Below are positions 35,133 through 46,336 of a stretch of 64,000 nt of DNA, piece after piece. Every line of letters begins with the position of its first letter. Position 1 is the stretch's first letter. The DNA is from Boesenbergia rotunda. Lineage: Eukaryota; Streptophyta; Magnoliopsida; Zingiberales; Zingiberaceae. The stretch lies in contig JAGFNQ010005258.1 of NCBI GenBank assembly GCA_024364735.1, forward strand, positions 1,081,980 through 1,145,979, in the 5' to 3' direction. Made by a program: the position numbers and the translations under genes. The notes beneath the pieces are model-generated. The model was not told the origin of the DNA and searched no databases. It saw only the letters and a program-made list of their open reading frames with translations.

Positions 35133-36731
35133 TGTTGGTGCAAGTTGCATCAGTGATGTCCTCCTCTAAGTGTTTTAATGTTTGACAATATACTTAAGTC
35201 AGTGATACATTGAACAAAGGAAGAGGAGTTAAGAGAGGAGTAACAAAATGAACCAAAGTCCTAGTAAACCTAGGCAATAAGTCCTGGTTCGAAGAATTGG
35301 GCACTAAGTCTTGATCATGGATTGGGCACTAAGTCCTGGCAAAGGGTTGGGCACCGAATACCTGCTCGGAAGGTGGGCACTAAGTCCTGGCCGAGAGCTG
35401 GGCACCTAAGACCTGACCAAGGGTTGGGCACTAAGTCCTGGCCAAGGGCTAGGCACCGAAGACCTGGTTCGAGGAATTGGGCACTAAGACCTGGCCGAGG
35501 GTTGGGCACCGAAGACCTGGTTCGAGGAATTGAGCACGAAGATATGACCGAGGGTTGGGCACCGAAATCCTGGACCGAGGGCTTGGGCACGAAGTCTTGG
35601 TCCGAGGGACTGAGCAACTTAGCTGAGTGATGACTAAGGATAAAAGTAGAGACGGGTCAGGGTTCGGACGTCTCGAGATCCGAGAGTATCGGAAGCTAAG
35701 CAAAAGTCCACCTAAAGGACTGGGTGGCAACCATCTTCTGAATGGAGTAGGTAAAAGACGCATTCTCGGGGGTGCGAACTTGCGTCGGTTCGACCTAGGG
35801 TTTCGTGGAAATCCGAAGTCAGAACCAAGTCTTTAAGGCTAATATTGTGTGTATATTTGCTTTGTATTTGTGTATCTTGCAGGTACCAAGAACCGGAGAC
35901 AAAGCAGGCAAACTGGCCTGGAAAATAAGAGGCTAGGCGCCCCCATCAATAGGGGTGCCTGGCTCAAAGAACAAAATAGCAGTTTCATGAAGAAGGCAGA
36001 ATAGGCTTCCATTCAGGCGCCCGGGATGATACAGGCGCCCAAGTTGAAAGCTATATTTGCTGTTTTGAGTTCGAAGAAGACATAAGCTTTCATTCAGGCG
36101 CCTGGGAGGTCCAGGGCGGCCCTGGTCAAAGATTTTATCTGCTGCGACGAGTTCGGCGCTAAGATAAAGTTTGACCAAGTCCATAGGGGCGCCCCCATCA
36201 TCACAGGCGCCCGTATAAAGCCTATAAAAGGGGCCTCGTCCCCTCAGCTTCAAACACAACTTCCCACATTCATTCTGAGCATTCCAAATGAATGAAATGC
36301 GCTAACGACGAGGCTCTGCGACCGGGAGGCTCCAGAAGGATATGCGCAACACTTCGGAGGTCCAGATCGGCCGAGGCTTCGACCTTAATCATTTTGGTTT
36401 GAATTTATATTCTGCAAGTAATTTATCTATCTTTGTGATCGCAATTATTGTACTGTAAGACGGGTTTTCTCCGCCTCCGGAAATTTTAGAAAGGAGACCA
36501 ATAGTGGACTCACACCGAGTACATAGGCTTTGGACGTACTGACCCTGGGGGTTGGGAACCAAGTAAATAAATCCCGCGTGTCTGCTGTGCTGTCTTGTTT
36601 TTCTTCGTTCTGTTTATTTTCTGTTATACTAACGCTCTGTTTAAGAACGAACCAACAAGTTTTTCTACGAAGTTTCTGTGAGAAGTTTTCGATCGATATT
36701 CACCCCCCCTATAGACGGCACTGGTCCTACA
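35133..36731 (+). repeat. Right LTR, full length (1,599 bp)
   Basis: TGTTGGTGCAAG...GGTCCTACA. It contains CTAAGTCCTGG/GGGCAC repeats (35280-35600), GGCGCCC motifs (35937-36212), a TATAAAAGG box near 36222 and the C-rich ATTCACCCCCCCTATAGACGG motif (36697-36718) near its end. It matches the solo LTR at 10196 in outline. The ORFs at 35315-35763 are products of the internal repeats. Confidence 0.92.
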
Positions 36732-36736
36732 CCATG

Positions 36737-37680
36737 CACCCCTTCATCCCTAAGCCTTCTACTTCTTCTACTACCAAATTTGATCCCTTCACGAAGTAAA
36801 GAAGGTGACACCTGGATGATGATGCGTCGGCATTGACCATAGGGCAAGGGGTTCGTGGAGAGCTTCAACGAACTACATGGAAAGGGAACTGTTAGAGGGT
36901 GGCCAGGGAGTCCCCAACGCAGGCACTCCGACGATCAAGTTAGGTTATCGAAGGTGAAAATGAAGCGGAAGCAGAGAATTCAGAAAAGAGAGCTTATCTA
37001 TGCATGGAGGAGGAGGGCCCTTTATAGATGTCGCTGGCAGCCCCCACTTTGCCAAGACATCACTTCTTATTAATGAGAAGATCTTTTTGTGTGATCTTCT
37101 GTGTCAGATCGAGCTTAGGGTGGTGATGGCGGTCATAAGCTATCTCTCAGTAGTCTCATTATCCTTGTCAATCTTGACAAGTCGCCCATGTATCTTATCA
37201 CAGTAATTATTTTGTACCCTGAATCACCCCCGTATCTCAATGGGTCATATCCTAATGGAATCATATCCTTGGCAAGATTCGTCACAGGATATGGTTCTTG
37301 GGTCTTGGGTGGACCAAAGGTTTGATTGGCCTCTCGGCCGACCAGCCTTATAGCCCCGCAATCCTAAGGTCCGCCATATGGCATAGTTATTCGATCCTTT
37401 GAGAGGGAAAGTTCGGCTTGTTTGGTCGACCTATGCGGTCGGCGAAGCCGATCAGCTAACCAGCCTAGTCTGAACCGATCCTTTCGTCCCTCGGTCTTAA
37501 GTGGGGTGAACTCCATAGACGAGTATGTTCTACCACGCGACCTAGCTATCTCATTGGCCGTTGAATGCCGATCAAACCTGCCCGGAACCCGACTGGCGAT
37601 TGACCGCCCATCCCTTGACCTTACGTCAGTTGCTGCATGACATGGGGTCGCCAAGCCGGGACCTAACATTTGACCAGATC
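36737..37680 (+). repeat. LARD interior tail and 3' LTR fragment
   Basis: Starts with the few codons that end the gag-like frame, then a short interior. From about 36890 it is LTR-like: a CACTCCGACGATCAAGTTAGG block (similar to 60440-60460) and the long stretch 37120-37680 that matches 22325-22631 plus 25310-25575. It stops at ~37680 where Copia sequence begins. ORFs here are on both strands and not credible. Confidence 0.5.
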
Positions 37681-37808
37681 ATGGTACATCATCAATAAAG
37701 AGTGCGTTGTTTTCCACCTCTTAAGTTTGAAAAAATTACATTGTTTTCCACCTCTTAAGTTTATTTCCATCATCAATAACGTTATTGTTATCAGTTTGGT
37801 ATCAATGC
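37677..37808 (+). repeat. Remnant of a Copia 5' LTR and primer-binding site
   Basis: GGTACATCATCAATAAAGAG and CACCTCTTAAGTTT blocks recur at ~45880-45920, after the pol gene, so they are the 3' part of the LTR pair. A 22-base unit (TTGTTTTCCACCTCTTAAGTTT) is duplicated here. The primer-binding site TGGTATCAATGC (37797-37808) differs from the standard by a few bases. Confidence 0.5.
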
Positions 37809-37849
37809 TAGGTAACCTTCTAGCCAAAATTTTCTAGTGGTAAAATATG

Positions 37850-38406
37850 ACAAACAATTTTAATGTTGTTTGGTCTGGTCCCAAATTACATAGGAAGCTC
37901 AATTATAATTATTGACAAATAATAATATCTACACATTTAAAAGCTTAAAATATTTTGAATTCTATTGATCCAGGTCTTTCAGAAGGAGTTGATGCAATCT
38001 TTCAATGTCGAGATTAACTCACACTAGGGCAAATTCATCATGGAGTAGATTAATCAATTTTTGGTATGATTGCAAATGCCAAGACAACAAAGAAAGCGTG
38101 GGAGTCATAAAAAGGAGTTAATCGAGCACAAAAATCAAAGTTGCAGTTACTACGAAGGTTATATGATCGATGTGAGATGACCTTTATAGAAACAATTGAG
38201 TAATATTTTTCACGTCTTACTAATCTTGTCGATAAAATGAGATTATATGGAGATAACGCTGTGGTTGAGAAAGTTCTTCGAACTATACCATTGAAGTATG
38301 ATAATGTGGTGGTCTCACTTCGAGAATCACATGACATAGAACTGCTGACAATTGCAGAATTAAAAGGTATGATAGAAAGTCAAATTGACAGGATTGAAGC
38401 AAAGTA
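37850..38406 (+). pseudogene. Copia gag, 5' half, decayed
   Basis: The frame with KTTKKAWES, then LVDKMRLYGDNAVVEKVL and IPLKYDNVVVSL, then LLTIAELKGMIESQIDRIEAK is a clear UBN2-type Copia gag. It contains several stops and a frameshift. It breaks off at ~38406, where a gypsy LTR (38412) is inserted, and resumes near 42375. Confidence 0.8.
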
Positions 38407-38411
38407 GAAAC

Positions 38412-38858
38412 TGTAAAATATGAAACTTTAAGGGGCTTAATTGAAAAAAATGAAGTGGTAAATAACTAAACATGGAGGGTTTATTTGCAAAATGGCCTTC
38501 CATTAATAAACCCTTATTTTTCCTCTCCCTCTCTGCACAAACCGCAAAGCCTCGCCCAACTCGCCTCTTCACGAAACCGCCACCGGCGATTCCTCTCCAC
38601 GCGACTCAGAACCACCCGACGTCGACTCCCACTTCCTCGCACGAGCAAGCCGACGGTGACCCTCTACTTCGCGTGATTCTCTTCTCCACCTTCCTTTCTC
38701 CTTTCTCCCTCAACTTTGTTTCCTTGGTTTGGATAGACCATCAGAGATTCAGAGAGGGCGCAGGAGTTGCTATGCCGACGCAATTTGGGTAAGCGTCATG
38801 GTAGATGGGTGTTCTTTGTGTTTTCGTTGGTGAAGAGAAGGGAGAGGATGAGGTTTTG

Positions 38859-38924
<66 letters not shown>

Positions 38925-40777
38925 GTTTTGTTAAGTTGTTGAAAAACACTGTATATTTATATATATAGATAAATATAAATGTATATATATATATTGAAAA
39001 GGTATAAACGTATGTTATTATTGGGTATTGAATCGATTACTCGGATTAGGTTTGGGCTAGGTCTAACATGAACCTAATCTTATAATCCTGGTAACTTGGA
39101 ATAATTCGAGTTAAGCATTTAATTATGGTTATGATTAATTAAATGTAATGAAATAATTAGGATACCCTCATTAATTAGAATAGTTCGTTTAGCTAAGTGT
39201 CATGTATTATAATAGTTAAACTTATGTCTTTTATTACATGACCCTGATTGGATACAGATTGGCTGGACGGGAGATTCTTTCCAGTATTGCATACATTATT
39301 TACGAGGCGGGTACCTTTTAACTTATCTCTATAGATATTTCAGATTTCTATGTATGTTTCCCTGCATGGATAGTAGTAGGAGTTACTTTTATCTGCCTCT
39401 TGGTTATCCTACTTGATACTTATTACTTGGTCTTTGACATGCTCAAAGTTATTTTCCATACAGTCTATATGCTTGATATTCTGATTCTGGTTAGTACATA
39501 TGTTTATTAATACCTAGCATTTTTGCATGCCTAGTAGGTTATTGGTATATCATGATTTATGATTCAGACCAGTGCATGATATTTGAGGTTATTTGATGGG
39601 TGTTAGCATCATGCACCATCTTTGAATTATTGCATAACTGGCGATCTCTAAGCTCCCTTGTGGTTGAGACGGATCGTCAGTTATATCAAGATCTGCACAC
39701 ACTTCCGCTCATGGTTTAGTGGTACTATCAGGAGGGTGTGTGCAGTTGCCCTGTCAAGGCTCAGCTCGGCCGCTCACGGGTAGTGGTTCCGCAGCGTGAT
39801 AGCAGACAGGGATCCCTCCTCTTTCCCGTGATACGAGGAGATGAGAGCGGTGCTCCCTCATATGATTTGAGGTAGGACGGGTGTGACCTCCGCTAGCATC
39901 CTGTCCACTCGGTCACTCAGGAGCAATGACGGCAGAGTGCGTACAGTTGTCGTAGCCCTACCCACTCGACCTCATCCATGATCGGTGATGGTGGCTGACT
40001 GGTGTCAGGGGTGACCATGTCATTGCATCATGTGCACGATTGTATAATTTGCATTGTTTGTGTTTGCTGCACTTGTTTGAGCTATGCTTACTGCTTCTGG
40101 ATGACATATACATACAGGAGGGATTTGCTTTGTTTATGGTCTGGCGACCATTCAGGTTTAGGGACTTATGATCTACACACCACAGGGGGGTAGGTATGGA
40201 TATGTATATTTGCATATAGTGTACTGATCATTTATGCTAATTTTCTTTTGAGACTGTATCAGTTTGTTTTCATACTGCTTTATATAACCTTTTTATCACC
40301 ATACATATCTATCTATTTTTATACCCATGGATCCCCTTGGACTCATAATCATTTGCTTATTTTTTTGTTTCTTTTTAGGATGACGCCGCCAGGAGAGCCC
40401 AGTAGCCAATCCCAGTCCCGTTGATGTCGCAGTTGTCTTTATTTAATCTATATTTTATTTTGCTTATGGTTGGGATGTATTTTCTCAGTTTATATATGTT
40501 GGTAGATGTGTCACCAATTGTTATGGTCTTCATATGTATTTTGCATCGTCGGTCTGCCCAGAGGACATTTTGGAGTTTGTCTTTACAATATAGGCGTTGG
40601 TATATGTTTTTGATAGTATCTGTGGTTGTTTATTCCTTTATTTATGATATAGTTGATCATATATATCTGTGGAGGTCATGGAGGTCATTTGGTGTATGTA
40701 TAATGTTGAGATTGTCCGTCGTACAGGGGAGGTGTTGTTCGATTTTCGTCAGACATGCAACCCCTCGAGGCGTGACA
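38412..40777 (+). mobile_element. Gypsy 5' LTR, plus orientation
   Basis: Starts TGTAAAATATG and ends CTCGAGGCGTGACA, the sense version of the TGTCACGCC-family LTRs elsewhere in the window. The primer-binding site follows. Left flank GAAAC (38407-38411) should be the target duplication, but no matching right copy is found because the far end is rearranged. It contains a ~65-base (TA)n tract. It also pairs with the inverted copy at 41481-42360. Confidence 0.8.
38860..38924. repeat. (TA)n microsatellite
   Basis: About 65 bases of AT/TA with small interruptions inside the gypsy LTR. A shorter (TA)n at ~42302-42340 occupies the mirrored place in the inverted arm. Confidence 0.95.
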
Positions 40778-40783
40778 ATTTAT

Positions 40784-40797
40784 TTAGTATCAAAGCA
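40784..40797 (+). other. Degenerate primer-binding site
   Basis: TTAGTATCAAAGCA, two changes from TTGGTATCAGAGCA, 6 bases after the LTR end. It shows that this LTR family ends in CGTGACA in its own sense. Confidence 0.75.
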
Positions 40798-40956
40798 AGG
40801 TTTATCGAGTCTTTTCAGATTTGTTCGGAGTTATTTTCTTGATGTGGTCATGTTTGGGACTTGGCGTGACAGGACTTCTCCAGGCGGCAAATAGGTAAAT
40901 TGGTAAATATATATATTTTTGAATTTTTCATGATATGTTGGTACTGTCTTAACAGG

Positions 40957-41480
40957 ATGCCTCATCATATTGAGTTGACTCCACCTCAACGTGGTGGTCA
41001 GGGATGACCACCTAGGTGGCCACGCAAGACAGTGGGAGCTGGGACTTCCAGTTAGGTGGCACAGTCTACTGAGAGACCGACTAAGGTAGCCCCTGTTCAC
41101 CAGAGTGTTTCAGGGGGTCAGGATCCTCAGCCAGTGGGAGTTCCTTCCCCATTTCAGTCGTCGGTTCCCATAGTTTCACCGATACCGCCTACTCCTATGA
41201 GTTTCACAATTTCGTCAGGGTTGCCACCTCCAGCATGTGCCACAGTTCCACATGTGATACCTACTCCAGTTTATACCACAGTTCCACCCGTGGCATCTAC
41301 TCCAGTACCTCCCGCCGTCCCTTCCGCGGGGTGGTCAGCTGTACCACCTATGATGGCTACGACAGCATTTCCAGTAGTACCGCCTATGGTAGCATCCACC
41401 CCTGTGGGCTGACCTTTGGATAGATCACGGATCCCTGCCTTAGCGGCGTCTGTGAAGGGCCGACTTACCTTATTCCACGG
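40957..41480 (+). pseudogene. Gypsy gag, N-terminal fragment
   Basis: Starts MPHHIELTPPQRGG, then two early stops, then a Pro/Val/Thr-rich linker with repeated TPVP/SAVPPM-type motifs (41056-41412), a stop, and the start of the conserved gag fold (RIPALAASVKGRLTLFHGG). It breaks at ~41480, exactly where the inverted LTR copy begins. No knuckle or pol follows. Confidence 0.75.
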
Positions 41481-42295
41481 AGGAGGGATCACTATCTACT
41501 ACCACGCTGCGGAACCACTACCCGTGAGCGGCCGAGCAGAGCCTTGACAGGGCAACTGCACACACCCTCCTGATAGTACCACTAAACCATGAGTGACAGT
41601 GTGTGCAAATCCTGATATGACTGACGATCCGTCTCAACTACAAGGGATCCTAGAGATCGCCAGTTATGCAATAATGCAAAGATGGTGCTTAATGCTAATA
41701 CCCATCAAATAACCTCAAATATCATGCACTGGTCTGAATCATAAATCATGATATACCAATAACCTACTAGGCATGCAAAAATGCTAGGTATCGACAAACA
41801 TGTGTACTAACCAGAATCAGAATATTAAACATAGAGACTGTATGGAAAATAACTTTGAGCATGTCGAAGGCCAAGCAATAAGTATCAAGCAGAATAACCA
41901 AGAGGCAGATAAAGGTAACTCCTACTACTATCCATGCAGGGAACCATACATAAAAATCTAAAATATCTACAGAGATAAGTCAGAAGGTACCCGCCTCATA
42001 AATAACGTATGTAATAATGGAAAGAACCTCCTGTCCAGCCAATCTGTATCAAATCAGGGTCCTGTAATAAAAGACATAAGTTTAGCTATTATAATATATG
42101 ACACTTAGCTAAACGAACTATCCTAGTTAATGAGGGTATCCTAATTATCCTATTTCATTTAATTAATCATAATCATAATTAAATTCTTAACTCGAATTAT
42201 TCCAAGTTACCAGGATTATAAGATTAGATTCATGTTAGACCTAGCACAAATCTAATCCGAGTAATCGATTCAATACCCAATAATAACATACGTTT

Positions 42296-42342
<47 letters not shown>

Positions 42343-42360
42343 TTTTCAACAACTCAACAT
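41481..42360 (-). mobile_element. Inverted partial copy of the gypsy LTR
   Basis: Reverse complement of about 38930-39820, with roughly 90-95% identity by eye over ~880 bases, including the GCACACACCCTCCTGATAG block, GACGATCCGTCTCAAC and the (TA)n tract. Together with 38412-40777 it makes a large inverted repeat with a ~1.66-kb loop. It ends near 42360, where the split Copia gag resumes. Confidence 0.85.
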
Positions 42361-42374
42361 ATATAACCAGCAAA

Positions 42375-45300
42375 TGAAAAAGCCTTGAAGATTTAAGTTA
42401 CTCTTAACATGGTTGACTCTAGATAATGAGGAGGAAGATCCTATAGAGGTTATGGAAGAGGAGGATATATATAGAGGAAGAGAACGAGGTAATTACTCAA
42501 ATCAAGAAAAAGGTGGAGATAATGTCAAGCAAGATAAGTTTCCTCTTCACTACTTTGATTATGGAAAATATGGGCATAAGATTGTAAGAAATTCAATAAT
42601 CGTGGAAATCAGGCAAACATTACTGAAAATTATGGCGAGAACTCTAATGAAACTCAAACTTTACTTATGTCTAGTAGCGTTTTGCCTGTAGATGAGAGAT
42701 CATATGATTTTTAGATATTAGATATAGTAACCATATGTGTGGAAAAAAAGAGTTATTCTCAGAGTTAGATGAATCAATTTGATCAGATGTTACTTTTGGA
42801 AATAAGACAAAAATATCAATTTTGAGAAAAAGTAAAATTTATATTCAGTTGATAGATAGTTCCTAAAATTTTATATTTGATGTCTTTTATGTTCCTAAAC
42901 TTCACCAAAACTTATTAAGTATGAGACAATTGTCAGAAAAGGATTATAAAATATACATTATTCAAGTGTGTTGTACCTTCACATATGGAAAAGGGAAGTT
43001 GATAACAAAGGTAAAGATGCCTCAAAATTAATTATTTCCTTTGCAACTTCAGCATAAATTTCTTTTTGCTTTAATTCTGAGATTTTGGATGATAATTAGT
43101 TATGGCATATACGTTTTGGGCACTTTCATTTTTCAGGGTTAAATTATTTAGCAAGAAAGAAGTTTATTTTTGAGTTACCTGATATTGAGAAACCTAACTA
43201 TGTTTGTGAGACTGGTTTAATTGGAAAGCAGCATAGAGATCATTTTCCTATGAAAGTCATGGAGAGAGCCGCGAAGCAATTAGAACTTGTTCGTTCAAAT
43301 TTGTGTACAGTGAAAGTTTCATCACTTGGAGGTAATAAGTGTTTTATTATTTTTATTGATGATTTGAGTAAAAAAACTTGAATTTATTTTCTGCATCAAA
43401 AGTTAGAAGCATGTGATATTTTCAAACAATTTAAGTCATTTGTTCAAAAATAAAGTGAGCTCGAAATCAAAATTTTAAGAATGGATAGACTTATAGAATA
43501 TATTTTGTGATGAATTTTTAAAAAAAGTATGGTATTTAAAATAAATGGAAACTAGATACATTACACAACAAAATGGAATGACTAAGAGAAAAAAATAAAA
43601 CTGTTATGAACATGATAAGATGTATGTTGAAATAAAAAAATTTGCCTAAGTACTTCTGGGCAAAAATTATATCTTGTGCTATTTATATGCTAAATAGGTG
43701 TCCAATAAGAAGTATTTACAATAAGACACTTGAGGAAGCTTGAAGTGAAAGAAAGTCATCTATCAAACATCTCAAAATCTTTGGTTGTTTGGTATATGCA
43801 TATGTATAGATCAATTGAAGAAGAAACTTGATGATAAAGGTGAGAAGTATATTTTTATAGGTTATAGTGATACATCAAAGACTTATAAGCTATATAATCC
43901 TAAAACTAAGAAATTTATTATAAGTCATGATGTCATGTTTGATGCACATGGTACTTGGAATTAGTCTATTGAAATAGGAAAGTCAATTGTTGTTCCTATT
44001 ATTCTCAATAACCTTTTGGATGAGCAGACTGCTCAAGATAATATTCAGTCTTCTTCAAAACCTGAATCATCAACTAGGAAATCACAACCCGAGCGCCAAT
44101 TACCACTTCGCCTACAAGATTATGTATTGAGTAATAATAATGTCTCGTCTGATGAAGAAATTATTTAGTTTGCTCTTTTTGCAGATTGTGATCCTATATC
44201 TTTTGAGGATGCTAGTAAAAAAACTCTTTGGTTGAATGCAATGGATGAGGAAATTCATGCCATAGAAACAAATGGTACTTGAGAAATGACTGAATTACCT
44301 CTAAGAAAAGAATCAATTGGAGTAAAGTGAGTTTACAAGACAAAGTATAAGTCAAGTGGTGAAATTGACTGATTTAAAACGAGGTTGGTTGCAACGGGTT
44401 ACAAGCACAAAGCATGTATTGATTATTTTGAAGTTTTTGTTTTTACTTGACTTGATATAGTGTGCATGTTTATTTCACTTACCATTCAAAATAATTAGAA
44501 ATTGTATCAAATGGATGTGATGCCTGCTTTGTTGAATGACTTCTTGGAAGAAGAAACATATATTTAGCAACCTGTAGCATATGTAAAGAAAAGGGAAGAG
44601 AATAATGTTTACAAGTTGAAGAAAGCTCTATATGGTTTAAAATAGGCACCGAGAGCATTGTATAATTGTATTGATTAAACTTTGTTGAAAATAGTTTTTG
44701 AGATGTCCTGATGAGCATGCTTCTATGTTAAATATACTGAATCTAGTGATACACTTATAGTATGTATATTTTTATGTTGATGATCTAATTTTTACTTAAA
44801 CTAACTTAAAGTTCATCATAGAATTCAGAGAGACTTTAGTTAGTAAATTTGCAAAGGCATATATGGGCCTAATGAGCTATTTCCTAGAACTTAAAGTTAT
44901 TTAGATGGATGATGAGACTTTTATCTCACAAAAGAAATCTACTTTTGATATTTTGAAAAGGTTCAGAATGGAATGCCCAAGCCAATTTTTACTCCCATGA
45001 TTGAAAAAATGAAATTGTCCAGAGATGAAATTAGTAAGAGTATGGATGTTATAACTTATAAAAGTTTGATTGGGAGTCTAAGATATTTGGTTGCTATGAG
45101 GTTAGATTTTTCTTTTGAAGTTAGAGTACTTAGCAGGTTCATGGAGAATCCAAAGGAATCACATTAAGTTTCAACAAAGTGAATTCTAAGATATGTCAAA
45201 AGGTATAATTAATGATTGAATTTTTTTATTTTACTAATAAAACTATGAAACTTATTGGATATAGGAATATTGATTGGGTTGGAGATGTTGAGACTAGAAG

Positions 45301-45710
45301 GATTACATCAGGATTAGCTTTCCATCTAGGTTCAGCTATATTCTCTTAGTCTTCTAAAAAACAGCAGGTGGTAGCACAATTTCAACAATAGAAAATAGAA
45401 TATATTGGGGCAACAAATTGTGCTACATAAGCAATTTGGCTAAAAAAATTTAACACAAACAAGATGGCCCTATAAAAGTTTTCTGTATTAACAAGTCAAC
45501 AATTAATGTAATATCCAAGAATCTAATCTTCCATGGTTGTAGCAAGCATGCATATAGATATCAAGTATCACAAAGTCAGAGAGTGAGTTGCAGAAAAATA
45601 AATCAACATCGGTATTGCCCTAGTGAATATCAAGTTGCAAATATCTTTATAAAACCAATGAAAATAGAGACTTTTCTCAAGAGGAAGAAGGTGATTGGGA
45701 TGAGCAATCT
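42375..45710 (+). pseudogene. Copia gag 3' half and pol, heavily decayed
   Basis: Order on plus: a Gly/Arg-rich region, a zinc knuckle with both first Cys changed to Tyr (near 42550), protease and GAG-pre-integrase traces to ~43200, integrase (43230-43750, FIIFIDDLSKKT), RT (44210-44900, with KKALYGLK at ~44620 and YVDDLIF near 44775) and RNase H (45060-45470, SLIGSLRYL, IDWVGD). Stop codons occur every few dozen codons and there are several frameshifts, so this is a much older relic than the one at 10122-14882. The short ORFs at 42413 and 44973 are pieces of it. Confidence 0.85.
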
Positions 45711-46104
45711 TTGTAATTTGGTTTAAGAGAGACTACGTTGTATTAATTAAATCAAGTCATAAATGATAGAATAATCCTTATCTCTAGGATAGACTTTGAA
45801 TAAATGATTGGTTGTGGTTAGATCTCGAAGCATTAAAGGCATGTATTACATAAGGTTTTATTATATTTTGGTATATCATTAATAAAGATTACGTGTTTTC
45901 AACCTCTTAAGTTTATTTTTGTCCCTTCTTTTATTTTAGTTATCTCTAGCTATAAGTAATTACTATTATCTTTTATATGCATTACTTCATATCTCTAAGT
46001 GCTCAACTTTTTGTAATATTTTTATTTTGGTTCTACCAAATGTTTTGTTATTTTTGATGGTATAACCTACGTTATTTTTATTAGTAGTTATGACTAATCC
46101 GTAA
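45711..46104. other. Copia 3' end with probable 3' LTR remnant
   Basis: ATCATTAATAAAGATTACGTG and CAACCTCTTAAGTTTATTT near 45885-45925 repeat the motifs at 37690-37765, so this should be the 3' LTR. I could not fix either edge. Confidence 0.4.
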
Positions 46105-46333
46105 GACTACGTTTGATAAAAGTAATCAGTCTAATAATATAATTAGGATTACATTACAAATTGATTACTTGTTTGGTACAGTTTTAAAACTGTAATGTAA
46201 TGCAATCTGCATTACAAAAGCTAGTAAAAGTATTGTAATCTGGATTACAAAGTCAACAACATATAATCTGAATTACATTACAGACTCAATTACATTACAG
46301 ACTGAATTATATTACCTCTAACCAAACGTAATC
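46105..46333. mobile_element. MITE, Tourist/Harbinger-like
   Basis: 229 bp with imperfect inverted ends GACTACGTTTGAT and AACCAAACGTAATC, flanked by TAA (46102-46104 and 46334-46336), the target site of PIF/Harbinger elements. The interior consists of GTAAT/ATTAC repeats and has no coding. The assignment rests on the 3-bp site and the ends only. Confidence 0.6.
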
Positions 46334-46336
46334 TAA

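Larger units (their letters stand above)
29388..36731 (+). mobile_element. Complete non-autonomous Sirevirus-like LTR element
   Basis: 7,344 bp with TGTTGG...CCTACA termini and a perfect 5-bp duplication CCATG (29383-29387 and 36732-36736). It has a primer-binding site after the left LTR, a polypurine tract before the right LTR and several extra PPT-like tracts, a Sirevirus habit. The interior has only a degraded gag-like reading frame and low-complexity repeats; no protease, integrase or RT is seen. It must have moved using proteins from a relative. The two LTRs look about 97% alike by eye where both exist, so it is fairly young. The left LTR lacks its last ~393 bp. Confidence 0.9.
22325..37680 (+). 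mobile_element. LARD-like non-autonomous retrotransposon, deeply nested
   Basis: The host pieces are 22325-22631, 25310-26009, 28897-29387 and 36732-37680. The first two match the last over several hundred bases in the same orientation: both carry GGC(A/G)GTCATAA(A/G)CTATCTCTCA, TCGGCCGAC and CTTTCGTCCCTCG blocks. I therefore read them as two partial LTRs around a short internal region with a gag-like fragment. The true outer ends are lost: the left is cut by the old gypsy LTR, the right by the Copia element at ~37677. Inserts, each with its own duplication, are at 22632, 26010 and 29388. Confidence 0.55.

Noticed and set aside
35315..35763. Overlapping ORFs on both strands, rich in Pro/Arg/Gly
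   Set aside because: Produced by CTAAGTCCTGG-type LTR repeats; the left LTR (29686-29985) gives a similar but shifted version.
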